Origin: Chryseobacterium sp. HSC-36S06
GTDB lineage: Bacteria > Bacteroidota > Bacteroidia > Flavobacteriales > Weeksellaceae
Length of the DNA stretch: 64,000 nt
Reading direction: 5' to 3'
NCBI RefSeq assembly: GCF_024171485.1
Contig: NZ_JALJZX010000002.1
Location: 248,001 to 312,000 of the forward strand
Of the stretch, positions 48,694 to 57,131 are shown piece by piece. The position numbers and the translations under genes were made by a program. Numbering within the stretch: position 1 is the stretch's first letter; the number at the start of each line of letters is the position of its first letter. Under the pieces are notes generated by a model. That model was not told where the DNA came from and did no database searches. It was given only the letters and a program-made list of their open reading frames with translations.

Positions 48694-49857
48694 ATGTTCA
48701 CAAAAACAACACTTTCAGACTGGGAAAACACCGTTCGGAAACAACTTAAAACCGAAGATATCTACGAGGTTCTTCCGAAAGAAAATCTCGAAGGAATTAC
48801 GGTAAAACCATATTATGCTACGGTTGAAAGGCCACTTGCAAATTTACCGAAAGTGGAAGAATCAACCCAGTTAGTCGCTAGATACCGCGAAGATCTGGAA
48901 GAAAACGTGTTCGCCTTTCTTCTCAATGAAAATGTTGAAAATCTCGACGAAAAAGTTCTGTTTATCAATAATAAAGATCTTGCAGAACATATTTCCACCG
49001 AAGAAAGTAACCGCTATCTTTCGCTCATCGACATATTTTCTGAAGAGAATTCTGAATTGAATGAACAGCTGGGTAAAGAATTACTCGCTAAAGATTTTGA
49101 AAGAAATATCTGCGTTGATGTGGCGCTTCACCAAAATTCCGGAGCTTCAATTGTGCAGCAGCTCGCTTTTGCACTGGCAAAAACCAAAGATCTTACCGAA
49201 ACTTTCGGTGAAGAAATCTTGAGTAAACTCGTTTTCCGGTTTGCTGTCGGAGCTAACTATTTCTTTGAAATAGCAAAGATCAGGGCATTCAAACTTGTTT
49301 TTAATCAACTGTCAAAGGAATTTGGGAAAGATGAAATTCCGTATATTTTTGCAGAAAATTCCTTCCGCAATAAATCCAAAAATGATCCTGAGAATAACCT
49401 GATCCGTTCGACACTTGAACTTTCGGCGGCAATGATTGGTGGCGCAGATGCAGTGTTCAGCAATGATTTCAGGCTTGAAAACGCGACTTCACTTTCCGAA
49501 GAAATTTCTTTCAAACAGCAGATTGTTCTCGCTTACGAAAGCATTATTAATGTTTTTGATGACGGTGGAAACGGCAGTTATTATATTGAAAATATTACCC
49601 AGCAGTTTGCAGAAAATTCCTGGAAAATATTTTTAGAAATCGAGAATAAAGGCGGGTACTGCGCAAATCTGAAATCCGGTGAGTTGCAACAACTAATCTA
49701 TAATCAGGCTGTTGCGGAACAGAATTGGGTGGAGGAAGGCAAAATAAAACTCATTGGTGTAAATCTTTATCCGAAACATGAAAAAACCAAATCGGTGGAA
49801 GATCTTTACGATTCATCAGTGATAAAACCGGTTCGCTGGGCTGAAATGTTTGAATAA
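48694..49857 (+). CDS. mutA: Methylmalonyl-CoA mutase small (beta) subunit
   Basis: 387 aa. The TIM-barrel acyl-CoA-binding domain is present (VDVALHQNSGASIVQQLAFA, RFAVGANYFFEIAKIRAFKL, the RSTLELSAAMIGGADAVFSN segment and YYIENITQQFAENSWKIFLE). The C-terminal cobalamin-binding domain of the large subunit is absent, which defines the non-catalytic small subunit. With MutB it interconverts methylmalonyl-CoA and succinyl-CoA. MutB is not the next gene here; a methyltransferase gene follows after 5 nt. Confidence 0.92.
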   Translation: MFTKTTLSDWENTVRKQLKTEDIYEVLPKENLEGITVKPYYATVERPLANLPKVEESTQLVARYREDLEENVFAFLLNENVENLDEKVLFINNKDLAEHISTEESNRYLSLIDIFSEENSELNEQLGKELLAKDFERNICVDVALHQNSGASIVQQLAFALAKTKDLTETFGEEILSKLVFRFAVGANYFFEIAKIRAFKLVFNQLSKEFGKDEIPYIFAENSFRNKSKNDPENNLIRSTLELSAAMIGGADAVFSNDFRLENATSLSEEISFKQQIVLAYESIINVFDDGGNGSYYIENITQQFAENSWKIFLEIENKGGYCANLKSGELQQLIYNQAVAEQNWVEEGKIKLIGVNLYPKHEKTKSVEDLYDSSVIKPVRWAEMFE

Positions 49858-49862
49858 TATAA

Positions 49863-51029
49863 ATGAAATCAGGCATAAATCCTTCAATTCTTACTGAAGA
49901 AATTCAAAAATATATCAATGCAAATCTCACCGCTGATTTGCATTCTTTGTTACTGAAAAAATCCCCGTTCCCGGAAGTATCGATGCAGGAAATTGTGCAG
50001 CAGATCAAAGGTAAAAAGGTTGCGCAGAAAAAATTCCCCTTTCTGCTTCGGGAAGGAATTATTTTTCCGCCAAATCTTAATCTGGAACAGGCTTCGTCGC
50101 AATCAACCGCAGAATTTAAAGCTAAAAATTTAAAAGGAAAAAGTTTTCTTGATCTCACTTCAGGATTTGGCATTGATGCTTATTTTCTTTCTGAAAATTT
50201 TGATGAAGTTACTCTTGTAGAACAAATTGCTGAACTTCTGGAAACGGTAAAACACAATTGGGACATTCTTGACAGAAGCGCGAATTTCATCAATGAAAAT
50301 TTAAAGGATTTTCTTCAGGAAAACACTGGAAAATTTGATTTGGTTTACCTTGATCCGGCTCGCCGCGACGCACAGAAAAACAAAAAATTTCTGCTCGAAG
50401 ATTTGTCACCTAATTTGTTGGAAATTCAGGAAAAACTCTGCAAAATTTCAGATCAGATTCTTATCAAACTTTCGCCGCTTATTGATATCTCTTACCTGAT
50501 TTCTGTGCTGAGAAATGTCTCGGAAATTCAGATTATCGCGGTTAAAAATGAGGTGAAGGAACTGATTGTATTGATTTCCCCAAAAGATCAGAATAATGAT
50601 GCGAAGATAAACTGCATTAATCTTGAAAGCACACATCCCGACTTTTCGTTTTCATATAATGATGAAAGAACTGCAGTCGCCGAGATTGCTGAACCGCTGA
50701 ACTTTCTTTATTTGCCGAATAACTCAGTTTTAAAGTCTGGAGCATTCAATACCGTTGCAAACCGTTTTAGACTTTTCAAGCTTCATCCAAATACCCATTT
50801 TTATACTTCCGAAGAATTGTCAAAGGATTTTCCCGGAAGAATAATGAAAGTTGAAGTTATGGAACCTAAAATGATTAAAAAGGGCGAAAAGTATAATATC
50901 ATTTCAAAAAATTACCCGCTGTCACCCGATGAAATCAAGAAGAAATATAAAATTTCTGATGGCGGAAATAAATATCTGATATTCACACAAAGCCACAAAG
51001 GAAAAATTATTTTAAGATCTGTTGAATAA
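49863..51029 (+). CDS. PG_1098-like class I SAM-dependent methyltransferase with THUMP-like domain
   Basis: 388 aa. A helical N-terminal region (1-95) leads into a Rossmann methyltransferase with motif I KSFLDLTSGFGIDAYFLSE, VTLVEQIAELLETVKHN, and the catalytic-type motif FDLVYLDPARRDAQKNK (a DPxR motif in place of DPPY). An internal ferredoxin-like domain follows at about 230-320 and a C-terminal THUMP-like domain (YPLSPDEIKKKYKISDGGNK). Members occur throughout Bacteroidota and are thought to modify RNA; the target is not established to my knowledge. Confidence 0.85.
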   Translation: MKSGINPSILTEEIQKYINANLTADLHSLLLKKSPFPEVSMQEIVQQIKGKKVAQKKFPFLLREGIIFPPNLNLEQASSQSTAEFKAKNLKGKSFLDLTSGFGIDAYFLSENFDEVTLVEQIAELLETVKHNWDILDRSANFINENLKDFLQENTGKFDLVYLDPARRDAQKNKKFLLEDLSPNLLEIQEKLCKISDQILIKLSPLIDISYLISVLRNVSEIQIIAVKNEVKELIVLISPKDQNNDAKINCINLESTHPDFSFSYNDERTAVAEIAEPLNFLYLPNNSVLKSGAFNTVANRFRLFKLHPNTHFYTSEELSKDFPGRIMKVEVMEPKMIKKGEKYNIISKNYPLSPDEIKKKYKISDGGNKYLIFTQSHKGKIILRSVE

Positions 51030-51064
51030 TCTTTTAAATATTTGGGGCAAAACGTAATATTTCT

Positions 51065-51072
51065 TACTTTTG
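51065..51072 (+). promoter_or_regulatory. Promoter of the 51.1-51.4 kb transcript
   Basis: TACTTTTG with TTTG at 51041-51044 exactly 20 nt upstream, a full -33/-7 pair. It precedes the short leader reading frame and the small lipoprotein gene. Confidence 0.7.
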
Positions 51073-51087
51073 GGCCATAAAAAAATT

Positions 51088-51132
51088 ATGAAATCGCCAC
51101 GATTTGTAAATGCTGGTCTCGGCAGGAATTAA
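51088..51132 (+). CDS. Possible 14-residue leader peptide
   Basis: ATG 51088 opens MKSPRFVNAGLGRN and stops at TAA 51130-51132, 15 nt after the strong promoter and 37 nt before the lipoprotein gene. It is the first reading frame on the transcript. No homology is known to me. It could be a regulatory leader peptide or chance. Confidence 0.3.
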   Translation: MKSPRFVNAGLGRN

Positions 51133-51169
51133 GTGATTGCATAAAAACTTAAAAAAATAGATATTACTT

Positions 51170-51424
51170 ATGAAAAAAGTTATTTTAGTTTTTGCTTTGG
51201 CAAGTTTTGTGGTGAGCTGCAAAAAAATTCAGGCGGGTTCTAACAAAGGCGTTTTGAAGATGGAAGAAGGTGCCGACAGATATACTGAAGATGTTCAGGG
51301 AAGCCATGTTGAAACTTCTGCCGCAACAGTAGAAGCAACAGCAACTCCACAGGACTCAGTAAGAACTGCTGAAGTTACAGAAGTTAAAATTACTGCAGAC
51401 AGTACTAAAACAGCCGTTAAATAG
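51170..51424 (+). CDS. Small lipoprotein, unknown function
   Basis: 84 aa. The signal MKKVILVFALASFVVSC ends in a lipobox Cys followed by KK. The mature ~67 residues are low complexity, rich in Thr, Ala, Val and Glu (HVETSAATVEATATPQDSVR), probably disordered. No family recognised. It has its own promoter and terminator. Similar short Thr-rich lipoproteins are common in Flavobacteriia (general knowledge), with no assigned role. Confidence 0.75.
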   Translation: MKKVILVFALASFVVSCKKIQAGSNKGVLKMEEGADRYTEDVQGSHVETSAATVEATATPQDSVRTAEVTEVKITADSTKTAVK

Positions 51425-51450
51425 TAGGCTGTATTATATAAAAGAAGAAG

Positions 51451-51479
51451 ATGTCTTGCTTATGCAGGACATTTTTTTT
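51451..51479 (+). terminator. Terminator after the small lipoprotein gene
   Basis: ATGTCTTGC pairs with GCAGGACAT (one G-U) around TTAT, then seven T. Confidence 0.85.
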
Positions 51480-51522
51480 ATTTTTACATGATTCGATTTT
51501 TAATAATTTAAGCAAAAATAAA

Positions 51523-52905
51523 ATGCAAGAAACCCTAAATTACATCAACGAAAATAAACAGCGGTATGTTGATGAACTCTTTGAACTGCTGAAGATTGCA
51601 TCAATCTCTGCAGATCCTGCATACAAAGATGAAGTGCTGAAATGTGCCGGTGAAGTTGCCAAACATCTTAAAACTGCCGGTGCAGATCATGTTGAAGTTT
51701 GCCCCACCAAAGGTTATCCTATCGTTTACGGAGAAAAAATCATAGATAAAAATTTACCGACTGTGCTTGTATATGGTCATTATGATGTACAGCCGCCGGA
51801 TCCTCTTGAGTTATGGACAAAACCTCCTTTTGAGCCCTATATTGAGAAAACTCAGCTTCATCCTGAAGGTGCGATCTTCGCAAGAGGTGCTGCAGATGAC
51901 AAAGGCCAGTTTTTCATGCATGTAAAAGCTTTTGAAGCGATGATGAAGACCAATACTTTGCCTTGTAACGTGAAGTTTATTTTGGAAGGCGAAGAAGAAG
52001 TAGGTTCTAAAAGTCTCGAAGGTTTTGTCAAAGAAAACACCGAGAAATTAGCCTGCGATACGATCTTAATTTCAGATACTCATATTTATTCCAATGAACA
52101 GCCAACCGTTACAACCGGCTTGCGCGGTCTGAGTTATGTGGAAGTTGAAGTTGAAGGTCCGAACAGGGATTTGCATTCCGGATTATATGGCGGAGCTGTT
52201 CCTAATCCGATCCACGTGCTTTCGCGAATGATAGCAAATCTTATTGACGAGAACGGTCACATTACGATTGACGGTTTTTATGACAATGTAGACGTTGTCT
52301 CTGATGAGGAAAGAGCGGAGATGAATAAATTGAAAGACGATCCGGAAGGCTTCAAAAAATCTATCGGATTGAATGGAGTAGAAGGGGAAAAAGGATATAC
52401 AACTTTAGAAAGGACTTCCATCCGTCCGACCTTAGACTGTAACGGAATTTGGGGCGGTTATACCGGTGAAGGAGCAAAAACCGTAATTCCAAGCAAAGCA
52501 TTTGCTAAAATTTCCATGCGTTTGGTTCCTTACCAGACTCCAGACGAAATCACCGAAAAATTCACTAAATATTTTGAGAAAATTGCTCCGGCAAATGTAA
52601 AAGTGAAGGTAAATCCTCACCATGGCGGTATGCCTTACGTTTTGCCAAGTGATACCAAAGAGTTTGCTGCAGCCAGAAAAGCAATGGAAACCGCTTTTGG
52701 TAAAGAAGTGCTTCCGTACAGAAGTGGCGGAAGTATTCCGATTACAGCGATGTTCGAGCAGGTTTTGGGAGCCAAATCAGTTTTGATGGGCTTCGGGTTG
52801 GATTCTGATGCGATTCACTCGCCAAATGAGCACTATGGACTCTATAATTTTTATAAGGGAATTGAAAGTATTCCTCTTTTCTTTGAAAATTACGCGAAAT
52901 CGTAA
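51523..52905 (+). CDS. M20-family metallo-dipeptidase
   Basis: 460 aa from ATG 51523 (MQETLNYINENKQRY); an in-frame upstream ATG at 51451 lies inside the preceding terminator and is rejected. Metal-site motifs: VLVYGHYDVQPPDPLELW (His, Asp), the bridging Asp in FARGAADDKGQFFMHVKA, the catalytic Glu pair in FILEGEEEVGSKSLEGFV, Asp in ILISDTHIY and His near the C-terminus in SDAIHSPNEHYGLYN. The dimerisation domain lies at about 205-370. It resembles PepV/CNDP-type dipeptidases and should act in the cytoplasm on dipeptides. Confidence 0.93.
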   Translation: MQETLNYINENKQRYVDELFELLKIASISADPAYKDEVLKCAGEVAKHLKTAGADHVEVCPTKGYPIVYGEKIIDKNLPTVLVYGHYDVQPPDPLELWTKPPFEPYIEKTQLHPEGAIFARGAADDKGQFFMHVKAFEAMMKTNTLPCNVKFILEGEEEVGSKSLEGFVKENTEKLACDTILISDTHIYSNEQPTVTTGLRGLSYVEVEVEGPNRDLHSGLYGGAVPNPIHVLSRMIANLIDENGHITIDGFYDNVDVVSDEERAEMNKLKDDPEGFKKSIGLNGVEGEKGYTTLERTSIRPTLDCNGIWGGYTGEGAKTVIPSKAFAKISMRLVPYQTPDEITEKFTKYFEKIAPANVKVKVNPHHGGMPYVLPSDTKEFAAARKAMETAFGKEVLPYRSGGSIPITAMFEQVLGAKSVLMGFGLDSDAIHSPNEHYGLYNFYKGIESIPLFFENYAKS

Positions 52906-52910
52906 GCCAT

Positions 52911-52939
52911 AAAAATGCCTCTTCAGGGGCATTTTTTTT
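52911..52939 (+). terminator. Terminator after the dipeptidase gene
   Basis: AAAAATGCCTC pairs with GGGGCATTTTT around TTCA (one T-G pair), then a T-run. Confidence 0.88.
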
Positions 52940-52959
52940 AACATTTTAAATCAATACAT

Positions 52960-53664
52960 ATGAATGAAAAAGTAGCTTATATTACAGGAGGAACCAAGGG
53001 AATTGGTTTCGGTATTGCACAGGTTTTACTTAAAAACGGAATCAGAGTTGCCGTTTCTGGGAGAAAGCAGGAAGATGCGGAAGAAGCTGCGAGAATTTTA
53101 TCCGAAGATGACGCAAAAGTCTTCGGAATCGCGTCCGACGTTAAGAATTTTGAAGATGAAAAAAATGCCGTGGCAGAAATTATTAAAAAGTTCGGTCGTC
53201 TCGATTACGTTATCGCCAATGCAGGCCTCGGTGTATTTAAACCCGTAGATGAACTTTCTCTTGAAGACTGGAACGACATGATTGATACTAATCTCAAAGG
53301 TGTTTTTCATACGTTGAAAGCCGCAATTCCATCACTTAAAAATACTGAGGGATATTTTATCAGCATTGCAAGTCTGGCCGGAACCAATTTCTTTGAAAAC
53401 GGCTCGGGATACAACGCTTCTAAATTTGGTGTGGTAGGTTTTACGCAGGCTGCGATGATTGACTTAAGAAAATATAACATCAAAGTTTCTACTATTATGC
53501 CGGGTTCAGTTTCGACGAATTTCAATGGCAACGAGCCATCTGAAAAAGACGCCTGGAAAATTCAGCCAGAAGATCTCGGTGAGCTGGTTTTGGATATTTT
53601 TAAAATGAATCCGCGTACTCTTCCGAGTAAAATCGAGATCAGACCTTCTAAACCAAACAGTTAA
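52960..53664 (+). CDS. Short-chain dehydrogenase/reductase
   Basis: 234 aa classical SDR. Cofactor motif YITGGTKGIGFGIAQVLLKN, the SGRKQ segment suggesting NADPH preference, the NAG motif in YVIANAGLGVFKPVDEL, and the catalytic Ser-Tyr-Lys set in ISIASLAGTN and SGYNASKFGVVGFT. The substrate is unknown; related enzymes reduce 3-oxoacyl groups or sugars. It lies upstream of etfB but is separated from it by the operator and promoter at 53697-53729, so it is a separate unit. Confidence 0.93.
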   Translation: MNEKVAYITGGTKGIGFGIAQVLLKNGIRVAVSGRKQEDAEEAARILSEDDAKVFGIASDVKNFEDEKNAVAEIIKKFGRLDYVIANAGLGVFKPVDELSLEDWNDMIDTNLKGVFHTLKAAIPSLKNTEGYFISIASLAGTNFFENGSGYNASKFGVVGFTQAAMIDLRKYNIKVSTIMPGSVSTNFNGNEPSEKDAWKIQPEDLGELVLDIFKMNPRTLPSKIEIRPSKPNS

Positions 53665-53696
53665 TTATGTATATAATATCAAATTTTGATTAATAC

Positions 53697-53708
53697 TATG
53701 CATGCATA
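53697..53708. promoter_or_regulatory. TATGCATGCATA palindrome upstream of etfB, MarR operator 3
   Basis: Same 12-bp core and flanks (TACTATGCATGCATAACA) as the two sites at marR. Its centre is 19.5 bp from the first base of the TATCTTAG box at 53722, the same geometry (17.5 bp) as in the marR promoter, so it would cover the -33 region. Confidence 0.7.
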
Positions 53709-53721
53709 ACATTTTATTTTT

Positions 53722-53729
53722 TATCTTAG
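53722..53729 (+). promoter_or_regulatory. -7-like box (TATCTTAG) of etfBA
   Basis: One mismatch to TAnnTTTG, 70 nt before ATG 53800, immediately downstream of the palindrome. Confidence 0.45.
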
Positions 53730-53799
53730 CGAAAATTACTCAGGTAGTTTTGTGCAGTAATGTTATGGCTAAAAACCAATAATTAAAAATAATTAACAC

Positions 53800-54546
53800 A
53801 TGAAAATATTAGTTTGTATCAGTAGTGTTCCGGATACTACTTCAAAAATTAATTTTACAGCAGACAAGTCTGCTTTCGACAAAAACGGAATTCAATGGGT
53901 AATCAATCCTTTAGACGAATTCTCTCTAACTAAAGCGGTTAAATTGCAGGAATCGCAGGGAGCAACAGTTACCGTAGCCAATGTGGGAGACGCAGCTACT
54001 GAACCCGTGATCCGAAAAGCTCTCGCAATTGGAGCGACTGATGCAATAAGAGTAAATACGGAAGCCAAAGACAGTTTCTCGGTTGCTACCGAAATCGCGA
54101 ATATTGCGAGAAATGGTGGTTACGATTTAATACTTTGTGGTAAAGAATCTATTGATTATAACGGGGGCGCTGTACCGGGAATGGTAGCACAGTTACTGAA
54201 TCAGCCATTTGTAAATGCATGTGTTGGTTTGGAAGTGAATGGTACTGAAGTTACTGCAGTAAGAGAAATTGAAGGGGGTAAAGAAACCATTTCTGTGAAA
54301 TTACCAGCGGTAATCGCGGGACAGAAAGGAATGGTTGATGAAAAAGATTTAATCATCCCGAACATGAGAGGAATTATGTCCGCAAGAACAAAACCGCTTC
54401 ATATTCAGGAGCCAGCAGGTTCTGAAGTTAAAGTACACGGTGTTTCCTACGACTCGGTTCCGGCTAGAGCTGCTGTGAAAATGGTAACTCCAGATAACCT
54501 GGACGAGTTGGTGAGACTGCTTCACGAAGAGGCTAAGGTGATTTAA
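53800..54546 (+). CDS. etfB: Electron transfer flavoprotein beta subunit
   Basis: 248 aa, standard length. MKILVCISSVPDTTSKINFT start, WVINPLDEFSLTKAVKLQE, and the ETF-beta signature region VKLPAVIAGQKGMVDE. With EtfA it accepts electrons from acyl-CoA dehydrogenases such as that encoded at 36750 and passes them to the quinone pool. It is preceded by a MarR-type palindrome identical in core to those at the beta-oxidation operon. Confidence 0.97.
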   Translation: MKILVCISSVPDTTSKINFTADKSAFDKNGIQWVINPLDEFSLTKAVKLQESQGATVTVANVGDAATEPVIRKALAIGATDAIRVNTEAKDSFSVATEIANIARNGGYDLILCGKESIDYNGGAVPGMVAQLLNQPFVNACVGLEVNGTEVTAVREIEGGKETISVKLPAVIAGQKGMVDEKDLIIPNMRGIMSARTKPLHIQEPAGSEVKVHGVSYDSVPARAAVKMVTPDNLDELVRLLHEEAKVI

Positions 54547-54575
54547 TCTAATTTCAACATTTAAAATTAAAAAAA

Positions 54576-55523
54576 ATGGCAGTATTCGTATATGCAGAAA
54601 ATATAAACGGTGTTTACAAGAAAGCCGCTTTCGAGGCAGTTTCTTATGCAAAGGCAGTTGCTGATCAGTTGGGAGAAACCGTGACCGCAATTTCCGTAAA
54701 TCCTACAGATTCGTCAGATCTTTTGTATAAATATGGCGCAGAAAAAGTCATCAGTGTCAAAGATGAGGGTCTGAAAAATTTCAGTGCTAAAGCTTACGCA
54801 CAGGCAGTAAATGAAGTTGCAGACGGTAATATACTGGTGTTTCCACACACCACAGATGCTTCTTCTATTGCGCCTATGTTGGCGATTATGAAGAATTATT
54901 CTCTAATTACCAACGTTCTGGAAGCTCCTGAAAGTATTACTCCTTTCCAGGTGAAAAGAAGAGCATTTTCAGGTAAAGGATTCATGCACGCAAAAGCTGA
55001 TGCAGCGGGAGTTATTGTAACGGTTTCGCAGAATGCTTTCGGTGTGAAGGAAAATTCAGTTTCCGGAACTGAAGAGGTAAAAAATTTAACGGTCGTTAAT
55101 GAAGATACCAAAGTTCTTTCCCACGAACAGAGTTCCGGAAAACTGGATCTGAAAGAAGCTGAAGTTGTAGTTAGTGCAGGCCGCGGAATGAAAGGTCCTG
55201 AAAACTGGGGAATGATCGAAGATCTTGCCAACACTTTAGGGGCAGCAACAGCATGTTCCAAACCTGTTTCTGATATTGGTTGGAGACCTCATTCTGAGCA
55301 CGTAGGACAAACAGGTAAGGCAATTGCACCGAATCTTTACATCGCAGTAGGAATTTCGGGAGCGATTCAGCATTTGGCGGGTGTAAACTCTTCGGAAACG
55401 ATTGTAGTGATCAACAGTGATCCAGAAGCGCCATTCTTTAAGTCCGCAGATTACGGTGTAGTAGGGGATGCGTTTCAGATTATTCCGGAACTTACCCAGA
55501 AAATAAAAGCATTGAAAGGATAA
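54576..55523 (+). CDS. etfA: Electron transfer flavoprotein alpha subunit
   Basis: 315 aa. N-terminal domain AVFVYAENINGVYKKAAFEA; the C-terminal FAD domain has VVSAGRGMKGPENWG, ACSKPVSDIGWRPHSEHVGQ then TGKAIAPNLYIAVGISGAIQ with HLAGV, and the final NSDPEAPFFKSADYGVVGD. It binds FAD and forms the heterodimer with EtfB. It starts 29 nt after etfB, in one operon, and is closed by a strong terminator. Confidence 0.97.
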   Translation: MAVFVYAENINGVYKKAAFEAVSYAKAVADQLGETVTAISVNPTDSSDLLYKYGAEKVISVKDEGLKNFSAKAYAQAVNEVADGNILVFPHTTDASSIAPMLAIMKNYSLITNVLEAPESITPFQVKRRAFSGKGFMHAKADAAGVIVTVSQNAFGVKENSVSGTEEVKNLTVVNEDTKVLSHEQSSGKLDLKEAEVVVSAGRGMKGPENWGMIEDLANTLGAATACSKPVSDIGWRPHSEHVGQTGKAIAPNLYIAVGISGAIQHLAGVNSSETIVVINSDPEAPFFKSADYGVVGDAFQIIPELTQKIKALKG

Positions 55524-55546
55524 TTTTCAGCTTTAGTAGTTGTTAG

Positions 55547-55574
55547 AAAGCGCCGGTTTTTTCGGCGCTTTTTT
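55547..55574 (+). terminator. Terminator after etfA
   Basis: AAAGCGCCG (55547-55555) pairs with CGGCGCTTT (55563-55571), a 9-bp perfect stem, then a T-run. Confidence 0.93.
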
Positions 55575-55671
55575 GTTCCCTGTTTTTGATAAAAGTTTGT
55601 CACTTTAACTTATCGAGCAAAAAAAAATGTAATTTTACTTTGCAAACTGTTTTTCAGTTAAAATTATTAAG

Positions 55672-57042
55672 ATGGAAATGTTTGTCTGGAACATGTCTAT
55701 TTCTTTTCAGCTGCTTTTTATTATTGTCAGTGGAGTGATTTTTTTATACCTGCGCGAAAAAAGTTTTAAATACTACGGCCTTTACAATATCTTCCTTATC
55801 ATCTATGTTCTAAGCCGCTCCGATGATGTTTATTATGGATTTCAGGGGTTAATAATCCGTCTTCTTGGTCATACAGACGGGATAATTTTTGTGCAGATTC
55901 TAAATTTTTTCATACAGATCGTTTTTTATAGTTTCTATTCAGTCTTCGCTTTCTATTTTCTGGATTTTGAGAAGAATGCCAAAAAATATTTTAAAAGATC
56001 TCTCTGGGTTATAAAATTTCTTGCCTATCTGTTTTTTGGGTTTGCAGTTTTATGCTTTGCCATGAAAAATTCAGATCTGTTTACAACATTGTATATCTAC
56101 CTCTTTATCCCGGTAATGCTAATAATATTTGTACTAACGCTGGTAAAGGCAATACACCGTTCCGGAAAACATAAATTCTTTTTCCTTATTGGGGTTTCAC
56201 TCTTTGTGTGCTGTGCACTAATGGCTTTGGCGGGCAGCTTTATACCATCGCTTCATAGTAAGGATCCTATTAAATTTTTCTTTGTCGGTAATATCCTGGA
56301 AACCATTTTTTTTAGTTTGGGATTAGCTCATAAAGTTAAACTGATTAACGACGAACGCAACAGGGTGAATTTTACGGTCACCAAACACAGGCATCAGCAA
56401 CAGATCAGTAAACTCCACGGATTGCTGGAAGGCGAAGAAAAGGAAAGAAAAAGGATGGCCGAGGAACTGCACGATGGTATTGCCGGGGATTTGTCTGCCA
56501 TAAAATACAACCTCGCTTACTTAAGGCTCAATAATCAATTGCCTGAAAATGAAAATGTTTTGCATGAGGTTACTAAAATTATCGACAAAGCCTGCATCCA
56601 GATCAGGGAAATTTCACACAATCTTTCGCCGTCTTCGATTACGAATTTTGGTTTGATCGCCGCGTTGGAAAATTACTGTATGAAAATCGAAAATGTCTAC
56701 GGTATTCCAGTCGCTTTTAAATTTGCCGGTGAACGCATCGATCTCAGCAATGTAATTGAAACTCATATTTACCGGATCGTTCAGGAATTGGTTAACAACA
56801 TCATCAAACACGCCGAAGCCGGAAATGCGCTTGTGGAGGTTATTCACCATCATCCGTACATTACTGTAACAGTACGGGACGATGGCAAAGGCTTCGTAAT
56901 GACCAAGAACGGCAAAGGAATCGGGTTGGGAAATATAGACTCACGAATCCGTTTCATGAATGCGAAATTCACCAAATTGAGCACCGAAACCGGCAGTATT
57001 TTCCGGATTGATATTAATCTGAATAATATTCCCGAAACCTAG
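55672..57042 (+). CDS. Membrane sensor histidine kinase (HisKA_3 type)
   Basis: 456 aa. Seven membrane segments fill residues ~8-225, like the 7TMR-DISM sensor module but without a preceding periplasmic domain. A coiled coil (HRHQQQISKLHGLLEGEEKE) leads to the HisKA_3 phospho-acceptor His in RKRMAEELHDGIAGDLSAIK, then a HATPase domain (VQELVNNIIKHAEAGNALVE, VRDDGKGFVMTKNGKGIGLG). Kinases of this type normally partner NarL/LuxR regulators. None is adjacent, and the one such regulator in the window (838-1494) lacks the receiver Asp. Confidence 0.9.
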   Translation: MEMFVWNMSISFQLLFIIVSGVIFLYLREKSFKYYGLYNIFLIIYVLSRSDDVYYGFQGLIIRLLGHTDGIIFVQILNFFIQIVFYSFYSVFAFYFLDFEKNAKKYFKRSLWVIKFLAYLFFGFAVLCFAMKNSDLFTTLYIYLFIPVMLIIFVLTLVKAIHRSGKHKFFFLIGVSLFVCCALMALAGSFIPSLHSKDPIKFFFVGNILETIFFSLGLAHKVKLINDERNRVNFTVTKHRHQQQISKLHGLLEGEEKERKRMAEELHDGIAGDLSAIKYNLAYLRLNNQLPENENVLHEVTKIIDKACIQIREISHNLSPSSITNFGLIAALENYCMKIENVYGIPVAFKFAGERIDLSNVIETHIYRIVQELVNNIIKHAEAGNALVEVIHHHPYITVTVRDDGKGFVMTKNGKGIGLGNIDSRIRFMNAKFTKLSTETGSIFRIDINLNNIPET

Positions 57043-57118
57043 TCCCGGATTGCCGTTCTTTTTAATGATATATTTCATTAAAAGTATTGAAAGTAAATCT
57101 CAAATCTAAAAAATCAAT

Positions 57119-57126
57119 TATATTTG
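57119..57126 (+). promoter_or_regulatory. -7 box (TATATTTG) abutting the bifunctional nuclease gene
   Basis: Perfect TAnnTTTG ending 5 nt before ATG 57132, predicting a leaderless or near-leaderless mRNA. Confidence 0.5.
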
Positions 57127-57131
57127 TAGCT

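Noticed and set aside
51451-51522. Upstream in-frame extension of the M20 dipeptidase
   Set aside because: It starts inside a rho-independent terminator hairpin; ATG 51523 gives the family-typical N-terminus.
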